From Bacteroidales bacterium (GTDB taxonomy: Bacteria; Bacteroidota; Bacteroidia; Bacteroidales; UBA932), in NCBI GenBank assembly GCA_017548445.1, contig JAFYZZ010000077.1, forward strand, positions 1 to 22,001: a DNA stretch of 22,001 nt, given 5' to 3'. The notes under the pieces were generated by a model that saw only the letters and a program-made list of their open reading frames with translations, made no database searches and was not told the origin of the DNA. The stretch's first letter is position 1, and every line of letters starts with the position of its first letter. This document shows, piece by piece, positions 15,540 to 22,001 of the stretch. The translations under genes and the position numbers were made by a program.

Positions 15540-16033
15540 TGGACCTCATCTGTCATTACGATTCTCCGCTCGGCGGAATCACGCTGGCCGGTTCGGGAGA
15601 TTCCCTGACCGGCCTGTGGCTTGCCGGGCAGACACATTTCGCAGCTACGCTCAACGGTCGTTGCGAAGAGGGGTGGATTCCGGTCTTCGACGACGCCTTC
15701 CGCTGGCTCGACAGCTATTTCGGCGGATACGTCCCCAGCCTGACGCCGAGGCTGGACTTGCGCGGAACGTCGTTTCAACGGACGGTCTGGCGTGCCCTCC
15801 TGGACATCCCCTACGGGACAACGGTCACGTATGGAGACATCGCCCGATGGCTGAATTCCTCACCCCGGGCGGTCGGCGGCGCCGTAGGGCGCAATCCGGT
15901 GTCCCTGATCGTTCCCTGCCACCGGGTAGTGGGTGCCGGCGGACGCCTGACGGGCTATGCCGGCGGCCTGGAGCTCAAAGCCCGCCTCCTGGAGCTTGAA
16001 CGGACCGGAAACCTTTCCCCCTGGACCCGATAA
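15524..16033 (+). CDS. ogt: Methylated-DNA--protein-cysteine S-methyltransferase
   Basis: A 169-residue suicide DNA-repair protein that moves the methyl group from O6-methylguanine to its own cysteine. The acceptor is Cys132 in [35 protein letters not shown] (helix-turn-helix and Tyr loop, around residues 85-108) and [16 protein letters not shown] follow the family. The ATG at 15524 lies inside cysS and has GGAG just upstream; a GTG at 15539 overlapping the cysS stop is the alternative. The last codons (WTR and the TAA) fall in the conserved GGACCCGATAA end of REP copy 3, so the repeat supplies the present C-terminus and stop. Confidence 0.95.
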   Translation: MDAGIVDLICHYDSPLGGITLAGSGDSLTGLWLAGQTHFAATLNGRCEEGWIPVFDDAFRWLDSYFGGYVPSLTPRLDLRGTSFQRTVWRALLDIPYGTTVTYGDIARWLNSSPRAVGGAVGRNPVSLIVPCHRVVGAGGRLTGYAGGLELKARLLELERTGNLSPWTR

Positions 16034-16095
16034 AGGCTGAAAACGATGCGACCCCCGGTTTTGAAACTGGGGGTCGCATCAGTTTGGGCCGTTTC
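16023..16095 (-). repeat. REP hairpin repeat, copy 3 (inverted)
   Basis: Same family as the repeats around the RAYT gene but in reverse orientation, 3.2 kb from copy 2. The hairpin is at 16045-16080 (GATGCGACCCCC with GGGGGTCGCATC), with the conserved flank GGACCCGATAAAGGC at 16023-16037. It differs from copies 1 and 2 mainly outside the stem (GCTGAAAACG against GCGAAAAACG). It sits between convergent ogt and the minus-strand membrane-protein gene, and its first bases are coding for ogt. Confidence 0.88.
16041..16080 (-). terminator. REP copy 3 acting as terminator of the sigma-factor operon
   Basis: Read on the minus strand, the 16-bp-class GC hairpin is followed by GTTTTC, 33 bases beyond the stop of the membrane-protein gene. 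The U-run is short (four), so strength is uncertain. The plus-strand side has only AGTTTGGG. Confidence 0.45.
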
Positions 16096-16112
16096 CGGTG
16101 CCGGCCGGCGGA

Positions 16113-16697
16113 TCATTCTCCTTTCCGGAGGTCTTCGATCTGGGCGAGGAGCTCGTCCGTGCCGTCCAGGATGTCCCGGCGGACCTTGAGGCCCGCGAAC
16201 AGGCCGACGGCCAGACCGACGCCGACGCCGCAGACCATCGGAATGACGACATCCCTGTCGGACAAACCCTGACGGAAGAAGAAATCCCAGACGAGCAGGC
16301 CGATCCAGACAATCAGCATCGGAATGCCGATCTTCAGCCACTCCGCGTGCATCTTCCGGAACTTGACCAGTTCTTCTCCGGCGGACACGAGGTCCCGGTC
16401 CAGGCGGGGGAGATGCGAGTTGGTGATGGCCGTCGCGACGATGCATATCAGCATAATCACGAAGGAATAGATCAGAAAGGCGAGGGACATTCCCAGACCG
16501 TAGAAGGAGCCGAGGCTCAGGATGGCGGCCACGCCGGCGATATAAGGAATCCGCGACTTGAAGCGGATCCGGTCCAGCCGGCGGGAGCAGGCGTTCCGAA
16601 GGAGGTTCTCGTTGACGATCTTCTGATCGTCGAGCATTTCGCGCAGCTGCTGCATCTGCCGCTGCATTTCGAGGAGGGTGTTATCGTTCGTTTCCAT
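16113..16697 (-). CDS. Four-helix membrane protein downstream of an ECF sigma factor (possible anti-sigma factor)
   Basis: A 194-residue protein. An N-terminal region of about 50 residues looks helical and coiled (LLEMQRQMQQLREMLDDQKIVNENLL) and faces the cytoplasm. Four membrane helices follow: two from about 55 to 95 (IAGVAAILSLGSFYGL and LAFLIYSFVIMLICIVATAI), one near 130-147 (IPMLIVWIGLLVWDFFF) and one near 157-176 (VIPMVCGVGVGLAVGLFAGL). A short charged tail (LLAQIEDLRKGE) ends it. The ATG at 16697 lies one base after the sigma-factor stop; the longer frame upstream would overlap the sigma gene and is basic and unlike a protein start. Tight linkage suggests it restrains the sigma factor. 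It lacks a recognisable zinc anti-sigma motif, so this is inference. Confidence 0.75.
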   Translation of the reverse strand: METNDNTLLEMQRQMQQLREMLDDQKIVNENLLRNACSRRLDRIRFKSRIPYIAGVAAILSLGSFYGLGMSLAFLIYSFVIMLICIVATAITNSHLPRLDRDLVSAGEELVKFRKMHAEWLKIGIPMLIVWIGLLVWDFFFRQGLSDRDVVIPMVCGVGVGLAVGLFAGLKVRRDILDGTDELLAQIEDLRKGE

Positions 16698-16698
16698 T

Positions 16699-17169
16699 TT
16701 ACTGCATCTTTTTGAGTTGTTCCTTGATCCTGACCAGACGGACTGACACGTTCTTCGGGCTGATGCCGACGATCTGGCCGATCTCCTCATAGCTGAGGTT
16801 CTCCAGCCAGAGCAGGACGATGGCGCGGTCGAAGGGACCCAGTTTGCCGATACGGTTGCGCAGCAGGCCTATCTGGCGCGTGTCGGCATCCTGGTCTTCG
16901 AACAGGTCGATGTCCATCGACAGCGGACTGGTCTGCGGCCCGCGTTTCTTCTTCCGGTCAGAAGAAATGCAGGTGTTCAGCGCCACTTTCCAGATCCAGG
17001 AACCCAGCGCGCTTTCCCCTCGGAAGGTTCCGGAGCCCCGCCAGAGGTTGATCAGGGTTTCCTGGAAGAGGTCGGCTACCTCGTCCGGGTCGTTCGAGAA
17101 CATATAGCAGACGGTGTAGATCGTCCCTTTATGCTCCCGGATCATCGTTTCGAATTCACGTTCAGTCAT
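16699..17169 (-). CDS. ECF-type RNA polymerase sigma factor
   Basis: A 156-residue sigma-70 family extracytoplasmic-function factor. Region 2 spans about residues 8-70 (HKGTIYTVCYMFSNDPDEVADLFQETLINLWRG, then GSWIWKVALNTCIS). Region 4 is at the C-terminus (FDRAIVLLWLENLSYEEIGQIVGISPKNVSVRLVRIKEQL), a helix-turn-helix for the -35/-33 element. No region 3, as expected. The start is ATG 17169; the frame is open to 17301, but the extension is hydrophobic low-complexity sequence from the AT-rich promoter region. Cotranscribed with the membrane protein one base downstream. Target genes unknown. Confidence 0.92.
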   Translation of the reverse strand: MTEREFETMIREHKGTIYTVCYMFSNDPDEVADLFQETLINLWRGSGTFRGESALGSWIWKVALNTCISSDRKKKRGPQTSPLSMDIDLFEDQDADTRQIGLLRNRIGKLGPFDRAIVLLWLENLSYEEIGQIVGISPKNVSVRLVRIKEQLKKMQ

Positions 17170-17261
17170 TATCTGGTCTTGTTGTTTCTGCCCATTAGAC
17201 GCGGAAACGAACGAAAAACTACAGAATATTGAAAAAAACCATACAAGTTTTTCCCATATCA

Positions 17262-17269
17262 CAAAGATA
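17262..17269 (-). promoter_or_regulatory. Candidate -7 box of the ECF sigma operon
   Basis: TATCTTTG on the minus strand matches the housekeeping consensus exactly, with TTGACA about 22 bases upstream as a possible -33. The leader would be around 85-90 bases, unusually long for this window. Confidence 0.55.
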
Positions 17270-17280
17270 AGGAAAAAGCG

Positions 17281-17288
17281 TATCTTTG
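17281..17288 (+). promoter_or_regulatory. Candidate -7 box of the U32-GH31 operon
   Basis: TATCTTTG ends five bases before the ATG at 17294, and its last base is the G of an alternative in-frame GTG. Only 11 bases separate it from the opposite-facing box at 17262-17269, so the two promoters probably interfere. The leader would be essentially absent. Confidence 0.6.
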
Positions 17289-17293
17289 TGTCA

Positions 17294-18559
17294 ATGGACA
17301 AGAGAGAGTTGGAAATTATGGCGCCGGCGGGCGGTTTCGACTGCCTGCAGGCCGCTATACAAGGCGGAGCGGACTCCGTCTACTTCGGCATCGGACGGCT
17401 GAATATGCGCAGCCGTTCTGCGAGCAATTTCCTGCCGGAAGACCTGCCGGAAGTCGTGCGCATCTGCCGCGAGGCGGGGGTGCGGAGCTATCTGACGCTC
17501 AATATCACCCTCTTCCAGGAGGACCTTTCCGCGATGCGGGAGGCGCTGGACGCCGCCCGGGCAGCCGGGGTGGACGCCGTCATCGCGTCCGACATCGCCG
17601 CCATCCAGTATTGCCGCCGGATCGGGCTGGAGGTCCATATCTCCACGCAGCTTTCCATCTCCAACGTCGAGGCGCTGCGTTTCTACGCACAGTTCGCCGA
17701 CGTGGTCGTGCTCGCACGCGAGCTCACGCTCGACCAGGTGAAGGACATCTATGAAACCATCGTCCGGGAAGGGATCTGCGGCCCTTCGGGGCAGCTCGTC
17801 CGCATCGAGATGTTCGCCCACGGGGCGCTTTGTATGGCCGTCAGCGGGAAGTGCTACCTCTCGCTGCACGCGGCGGGAGCCTCGGCCAACCGCGGCGCCT
17901 GCTACCAGGTCTGCCGCCGCAGCTACGAGGTCCGCGACCGCGAGACCGGGAACGAACTGCTTGTCGACAACGAGTACATTATGTCCCCCAAGGACCTCTG
18001 TACCATCGAGTTCCTCGACCGCATCGTCGACAGCGGCGTACGGGTGTTCAAGATCGAAGGCCGCGCCCGCTCCGCGGAATACGTCAAGCGCTGCGCCTCC
18101 TGCTACCGTCGGGCGGCCGACGCCGTCTGCGACGGGACCTACACGCCCGAGCTGGCCGCTGCGCTGAAAGACGAACTCGCCGAGGTCTTCAACCGCGGCT
18201 TCTGGGACGGTTATTACCAAGGCGCCCGGCTCGGGGAATGGAGTGCAGTTTACGGCACCCACGCCACCCGGCGCAAGGTCTATCTGGGCAAGGTGACCAA
18301 CTGGTTCGACCGCATCGGGGTGGCGGAGATTTCCGTGGAGACGACGGACCTGCACCGGGGCGACCGCCTGATGGCCATCGGCGCCACCACGGGCGTGGTG
18401 GAATTCGACGCCGATGACATCCGCCTGGAGTTCGACCCCGTGGAGCTTGCGCCGAAAGGCAGCCGCTGCTCCGTACGGGTTCCCGTGGATGAATGCCCCG
18501 ACGGCAAGCTTCGCCGCGGCGACAAGGTTTTCCTTTGGAAAGAAGCCAACGAAATATGA
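17294..18559 (+). CDS. Peptidase U32 family protein (TrhP-like tRNA hydroxylation factor)
   Basis: A 421-residue protein of the U32 family. Despite the name, family members such as TrhP and RlhA act in RNA hydroxylation (5-hydroxyuridine in tRNA, 5-hydroxycytidine in 23S rRNA). The N-terminal TIM-barrel-like part begins LEIMAPAGGFDCLQAAIQGGADSVYFG. The family signature EMFAHGALCMAVSGKCYLS is present, and four cysteines at 180, 187, 203 and 207 fit the iron-sulfur cluster set. DLCTIEFLDRIVDSGVRVFKIEGRAR follows, and a C-terminal beta domain starts near 335. I chose ATG 17294 over GTG 17288 because of the -7 box. It overlaps the GH31 gene by four bases (ATGA). Which RNA it modifies is not certain. 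Confidence 0.9.
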   Translation: MDKRELEIMAPAGGFDCLQAAIQGGADSVYFGIGRLNMRSRSASNFLPEDLPEVVRICREAGVRSYLTLNITLFQEDLSAMREALDAARAAGVDAVIASDIAAIQYCRRIGLEVHISTQLSISNVEALRFYAQFADVVVLARELTLDQVKDIYETIVREGICGPSGQLVRIEMFAHGALCMAVSGKCYLSLHAAGASANRGACYQVCRRSYEVRDRETGNELLVDNEYIMSPKDLCTIEFLDRIVDSGVRVFKIEGRARSAEYVKRCASCYRRAADAVCDGTYTPELAAALKDELAEVFNRGFWDGYYQGARLGEWSAVYGTHATRRKVYLGKVTNWFDRIGVAEISVETTDLHRGDRLMAIGATTGVVEFDADDIRLEFDPVELAPKGSRCSVRVPVDECPDGKLRRGDKVFLWKEANEI

Positions 18560-20790
18560 GAAAGTATCCCATCCTCCTGTGCCTCCTTGCGCTGGCCGCC
18601 TGCCAGCCGGCTGCCGTCCGCATCGACACGCCGCAGGGCGCCCTGTACCTGAAACCCCTCGCGGAAGATGCCATCCGCGTCCAGCTCATCCCCGAAGGAG
18701 CCCCCGGACTCGAGGAACTGATTTTCACCGAGCGCGTCAAGACGCCCCGATACAGCGTGGAACGCAATGGCGGCGACGTCACGGTCCGTACGGCCCGGAT
18801 GGCCGCCGAGTACCGTTCCGGTGCCCAGACGCTCCGCTTCCTGGATGCGGACGGGAATCCCCTGCTGGAAGAGCGCAGCCACGCCCTCGTGCCCGGCACG
18901 GTGCAGGAGGAGCCGGCCTGGTCGGCCCGCGCCGTCTTCGACTCCCCGCAGGGTGAACATCTCTACGGCACTGGACAGTTCCAGGACGGCTACCTGGACA
19001 TCCGCGGGCTCACGCGGCGCCTCACGCAGGTCAACACGCAGATTTCCCTGCCGATGATCCTGTCCAGCCGCGGCTGGGGCCTGCTTTGGCACAACTACGG
19101 CCTGACGGATTTCAACTGCGCGGACAACAGCCTGAAACTTACGGAAACCCGGGAAGACGGCGGTTCCGTGACCGTCAACGCCACGGGGACCGCCGGAAAC
19201 CGCCGCGAAATGCGCTTCTTCCGTACCTTTACCGGCGAAATCGAACTGCCGGAAACCGGAGAATACGCCCTGCTGCTCGACGTGGGCCGCGATATGGCCC
19301 GCCGGCAGTACCTGGCCGTCGACGGGGAGCCGCTCATCGACATCTCCAACACCTGGCTGCCTCCCACCGCGGCCGTCAAGGCGCAATTGTCCGCCGGCAG
19401 GCACACGCTGGAAGTGCAGGGCACCTTCGGAGACGAACCTGTCGTCTATTGGCGCGGCGTCACGGATGAAACTTCTTTCACCTCCCCGGTGGCGCAGGGC
19501 CTCGACTATGTCGTCTTCGCGGGCGGCGCGGATGAGGTGATGCACAGTTTCCGCACCCTCAGCGGGCACGTTCCCGCCCTCCCGGACTGGATTTTCCGCT
19601 ACATCCACTGCCGCGAACGTTATGACACGCAGGACGAACTGCTTACGGCCGCCAGGCGCCTTCACGGGGAAGGTGTTCCCGTGGGTACTATCGTCCAGGA
19701 CTGGCAGTGGTGGGGCAAATACGGCTGGAACGCGATGCAGTTCGACGAGGACAAATACCCCGACCCCAGGGCGATGGTGGACGAACTGCACGCGATGGAC
19801 CAGCACCTGATGCTGTCCGTCTGGTCCAGGATCGGGCGCGACGCCGAACTCGGCAAGGAAGCCGCAGCCAGGGGTTATTACATCGACGACACGGAATGGA
19901 TCGACTTCTTCCAGCCCGAGGCGGCCGCCTTCTATTGGGACAACTTCCGTTCGAGGCTCCTTCCGACGGGCATCGACGCCTGGTGGCAGGACGCCACCGA
20001 GCCGGAGAACGACGACCTGAAGGGCCGTCGGATCGGTCCGGACAAGATTCCGGGAGAGTGGTACCGCAACGCCTATCCGCTGAAGGTCATCCAGACCGTC
20101 TATGAGGGCCTGCGCCGCGATCAGCCGGACCGGCTGCCGGTCATCCTCACGCGCAGCGCCTTCCCGGGCATCCAGCGCTACGGCGCCGTGACCTGGAGTG
20201 GCGACGTGGGCAACGACTGGGCCACCCTGCGCCGACAGATCGCGGGCGGTCTGGGCCAGATGGCAGCCGGCCTGCCCTGGTGGACCTATGATGCCGGCGG
20301 CTTCTTCCGCCCGCGCGACCAGTATTCCGACCCGGACTACCAGGAGCGGATGATCCGTTGGATCCAGGCTTCCGTATGGCTGCCGTTTATGCGCGTGCAC
20401 GGCTACCAGAGCCACACCGAACCCTGGGAATACAGCCCGGAGACGGAGCGCCTGTTCAAGGCCGCCATCGCGCAGCGCGAAGCCCTGCAACCCTACATCC
20501 GGGAGAACGCACGGCGCGTCTGGGAGGAGGACTATACGCTGATGCGTCCGCTGCTCTTCGATTTCCCGCAGGACGAAGAAGCGCTGAGGCAGGACTGCGA
20601 ATGGATGTTCGGCCCGGACTATCTCGTCTGCCCCGTCACGGAAGGCGGTGTCAGCAGCTGGACGGTCTATCTGCCTGACAATGAAGGAGGTTGGGAGGAT
20701 GTCCGTAACGGCGCCCGCTATGACGGCGGGGCGAGTTACGAGGTTCCCGTAGACCTGGAAGCCATACCGGTATTCAAACGGCTGAATTAA
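18556..20790 (+). CDS. Glycoside hydrolase family 31 lipoprotein with PA14-like insert (alpha-xylosidase or alpha-glucosidase type)
   Basis: A 744-residue predicted lipoprotein; signal MRKYPILLCLLALAAC puts the lipidated Cys at 16. The N-terminal beta-sandwich (to about residue 225) is interrupted by a PA14-like module at about 226-300 (LPETGEYALLLDVGRDMARR, then AVDGEPLID). This is the arrangement of Bacteroides alpha-xylosidase GH31 enzymes. The catalytic barrel (from about 350) has the nucleophile Asp479 in WWQDATEPEND and the acid/base Asp550 in WSGDVGNDW. The protein stops after a short C-terminal beta domain, without the distal DUF5110-type domain of larger members. It starts within the U32 stop. 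Its TAA overlaps the metH stop. No SusC/SusD genes are nearby, so it is not in an obvious polysaccharide utilisation locus. Substrate uncertain. Confidence 0.93.
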   Translation: MRKYPILLCLLALAACQPAAVRIDTPQGALYLKPLAEDAIRVQLIPEGAPGLEELIFTERVKTPRYSVERNGGDVTVRTARMAAEYRSGAQTLRFLDADGNPLLEERSHALVPGTVQEEPAWSARAVFDSPQGEHLYGTGQFQDGYLDIRGLTRRLTQVNTQISLPMILSSRGWGLLWHNYGLTDFNCADNSLKLTETREDGGSVTVNATGTAGNRREMRFFRTFTGEIELPETGEYALLLDVGRDMARRQYLAVDGEPLIDISNTWLPPTAAVKAQLSAGRHTLEVQGTFGDEPVVYWRGVTDETSFTSPVAQGLDYVVFAGGADEVMHSFRTLSGHVPALPDWIFRYIHCRERYDTQDELLTAARRLHGEGVPVGTIVQDWQWWGKYGWNAMQFDEDKYPDPRAMVDELHAMDQHLMLSVWSRIGRDAELGKEAAARGYYIDDTEWIDFFQPEAAAFYWDNFRSRLLPTGIDAWWQDATEPENDDLKGRRIGPDKIPGEWYRNAYPLKVIQTVYEGLRRDQPDRLPVILTRSAFPGIQRYGAVTWSGDVGNDWATLRRQIAGGLGQMAAGLPWWTYDAGGFFRPRDQYSDPDYQERMIRWIQASVWLPFMRVHGYQSHTEPWEYSPETERLFKAAIAQREALQPYIRENARRVWEEDYTLMRPLLFDFPQDEEALRQDCEWMFGPDYLVCPVTEGGVSSWTVYLPDNEGGWEDVRNGARYDGGASYEVPVDLEAIPVFKRLN

Positions 20791-22001
20791 AGTAAGGTGC
20801 CGAGGAAACGTTGTTTTTCTTCCGTGCTGAAGCCGCGGAGGGAAGCGTAATGGTCGACGGCGGCAGGGGAGAGGCGGCGGATTTCCGGGTAGGAGGCCTG
20901 CGGATGCGCGAAAATGAATCCGCAGATACTGGCGTCGGGAACCATCGCGCAGGACTCCGTGAGGCGTATGTCCAGCACTTCTGCCCCGGGCAGCAGGGCG
21001 AGGATGTCGCGTTTGAGGCTGTGGTCCGGGCAGGAGGCGTAACCCGCGGCGGGCTTGACAATCCGCACGGGCGAGCCCTTCGGCAGTTGTTTTTCCAGCT
21101 CGGCGTCCAGCCATCCGGAAGCAGCCTCGGCCAGGGTCAGGCGCAGGGACCGCTCGAGCATCGGTTCGTACTCCATTTGGCAGGCGGGACAGTCGCAGCC
21201 GTTGGGATGGGAGGAATGGACGCTTATAGCGAACATTCCTGTCGGGGAATCGAAGCCGAAATCGGCAGGCGCCACGAAATCTGCCAGTGAGCGTCCGCCG
21301 GCGCCTTCCTGGCGCAGCATCGGCAGGCGCCAGGCGCCGCCGGCGGCGACGATGACGTCATCTTCGGCGTGACAGGCGTTGAAACGGGCGGAGATGCGGA
21401 TGCGGCACAGGTTCTCGCGTTTCATCGCCTCCAGCCGGTCGATGGCGTCGGCGCTTAGTTGGACGGTCTGAGATTCCGGGTCAAGCCCGGAATGACGGTC
21501 TTTTATTCCCCAGATGGCATAGAACAGCTTCCAGTCGAACCAGGGCAGCACCTCGGCAATGGTGAGTTCGCGCGCCGGGATGTCGGCGAAATACTTGCCG
21601 CGCAGGAAACTGTCGGCGGGGAAGGACGTCCGTCCGTCTTTCGCAGGCTTGACCGGCGAATCGCCGGACCGGTAGAGGGTCCTGAGGTCCTCTTGCTTGC
21701 GGTGTTCTTCCGCTTCGGTGGCTGCGCGGTCGGACATCAGGCGTCCGGCGAGCACGGCGCTGGCCGAGGCGTCGGGGGCGTAGAAGACGTGGGCATAGAG
21801 CGGGGCCAACTTGACGGCGGTGTGCAGCGCGGAGGTGGTGGCGCCGCCGATCAGCAGCGGCGTTGTGAGCCCCCGGGCGGCCATCTCCCGGCAGAGTTCC
21901 TCCATCTGGAAAAGCGAGGGCGTGATGAGTCCGCTCACGCCGATGAGGTCGGCGCCCCACGCGGCGGCGCGGTCCAGGATGGTCTCGCGCGGCACCATCA
22001 C
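20787..22001 (-). CDS. metH: Methionine synthase (cobalamin-dependent), C-terminal part
   Basis: The last 404 codons of MetH, which methylates homocysteine using methylcobalamin and methyltetrahydrofolate. The frame is open at 22001 and begins VMVPRETILDRAAAWGADLIGVSGLITPSLFQM, the second half of the B12-binding domain. Upstream domains, including the DxHxxG cobalt-ligand motif, are outside. PLLIGGATTSALHTAVKLAP follows, then the AdoMet-binding reactivation domain, with GYASCPDHSLKRDILALL as a variant of the GYPACPDH motif. A RHSGLDPESQ peptide inside the activation domain comes from an inserted palindromic repeat. The end overlaps the GH31 stop by four bases. Assignment secure; partial. Confidence 0.95.
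   Translation of the reverse strand: MMVPRETILDRAAAWGADLIGVSGLITPSLFQMEELCREMAARGLTTPLLIGGATTSALHTAVKLAPLYAHVFYAPDASASAVLAGRLMSDRAATEAEEHRKQEDLRTLYRSGDSPVKPAKDGRTSFPADSFLRGKYFADIPARELTIAEVLPWFDWKLFYAIWGIKDRHSGLDPESQTVQLSADAIDRLEAMKRENLCRIRISARFNACHAEDDVIVAAGGAWRLPMLRQEGAGGRSLADFVAPADFGFDSPTGMFAISVHSSHPNGCDCPACQMEYEPMLERSLRLTLAEAASGWLDAELEKQLPKGSPVRIVKPAAGYASCPDHSLKRDILALLPGAEVLDIRLTESCAMVPDASICGFIFAHPQASYPEIRRLSPAAVDHYASLRGFSTEEKQRFLGTLL
21474..21494. repeat. Short palindromic repeat (RHSGLDPES type) inside metH
   Basis: ATTCCGGG at 21474-21481 pairs with CCCGGAAT at 21487-21494 around the loop TCAAG; the wider word runs from TGAG before it to GACG after it. Read on the minus strand it encodes RHSGLDPESQ in frame with metH. 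This peptide is well known as the translation of a dispersed GC palindrome found in many unrelated bacterial genomes. Confidence 0.85.

Noticed and set aside
11654..16080. The three hairpins as ordinary independent terminators
   Set aside because: Terminators of unrelated genes do not share 70-odd bases including flanks; they form one repeat family, though some copies may also terminate transcription.
18280..21114. A 944-codon open frame on the minus strand opposite the GH31 gene
   Set aside because: It is a GC-rich mirror of the GH31 and U32 coding sequences with low-complexity composition and no family motifs. It also crosses the metH end in another frame.

Overview
The window looks like a chromosomal segment from a fairly GC-rich (about 60% by eye) member of the Bacteroidota, most likely order Bacteroidales. 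Several starts are preceded by the Bacteroidota -7 promoter box TAnnTTTG or TAnnTTCG. Shine-Dalgarno sequences are mostly weak. The gene content fits: a DUF5020/Tsx-like outer-membrane protein, a GH31 lipoprotein with a PA14-like insert, and a short RNase R. Most genes are housekeeping and packed tightly, with 1-8 bp overlaps within operons and convergent stops that overlap.

Layout. 1-618 is the end of gpmI, convergent with a minus-strand operon (3639-615) of rnr, a YtxH-like protein, a holin-superfamily III membrane protein and a small basic protein. 3704-6335 is a plus-strand nucleobase salvage cluster: apt, a Tsx/DUF5020-like outer-membrane protein and an NCS2/AzgA purine permease. A small membrane protein and an S41 peptidase lipoprotein follow, to 7669. 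rdgB (minus) diverges from a coupled trio of polyprenyl synthase, rsgA and a MATE exporter (8357-11627). 11628-13206 is the accessory part: a REP-associated tyrosine transposase (RAYT) between two direct copies of a 76-bp hairpin repeat, then an unrecognised protein. xth (minus) diverges from cysS-ogt (plus). A third, inverted repeat copy overlaps the ogt stop. An ECF sigma factor and a four-helix membrane protein (minus) diverge from a U32 peptidase/tRNA-hydroxylation-type gene coupled to the GH31 lipoprotein. The window ends in the 3' part of metH (minus).

Four signals stand out. (1) A RAYT with its own REP repeats, one outside the RAYT locus. (2) Two unrelated palindromic elements sitting in frame inside conserved genes: a 122-bp inverted-repeat-bounded element in rnr and a short RHSGLDPES-type palindrome in metH. 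(3) Near-total loss of the tetranucleotide CATG: I found one copy in 22 kb against roughly 80 expected from composition. Codons before Met end in T instead of the preferred C. This is the footprint expected of a CATG-specific restriction system, or of another strong pressure. (4) -7 boxes so close to start codons that several mRNAs would be leaderless or nearly so. I saw no tRNA, rRNA or CRISPR array.
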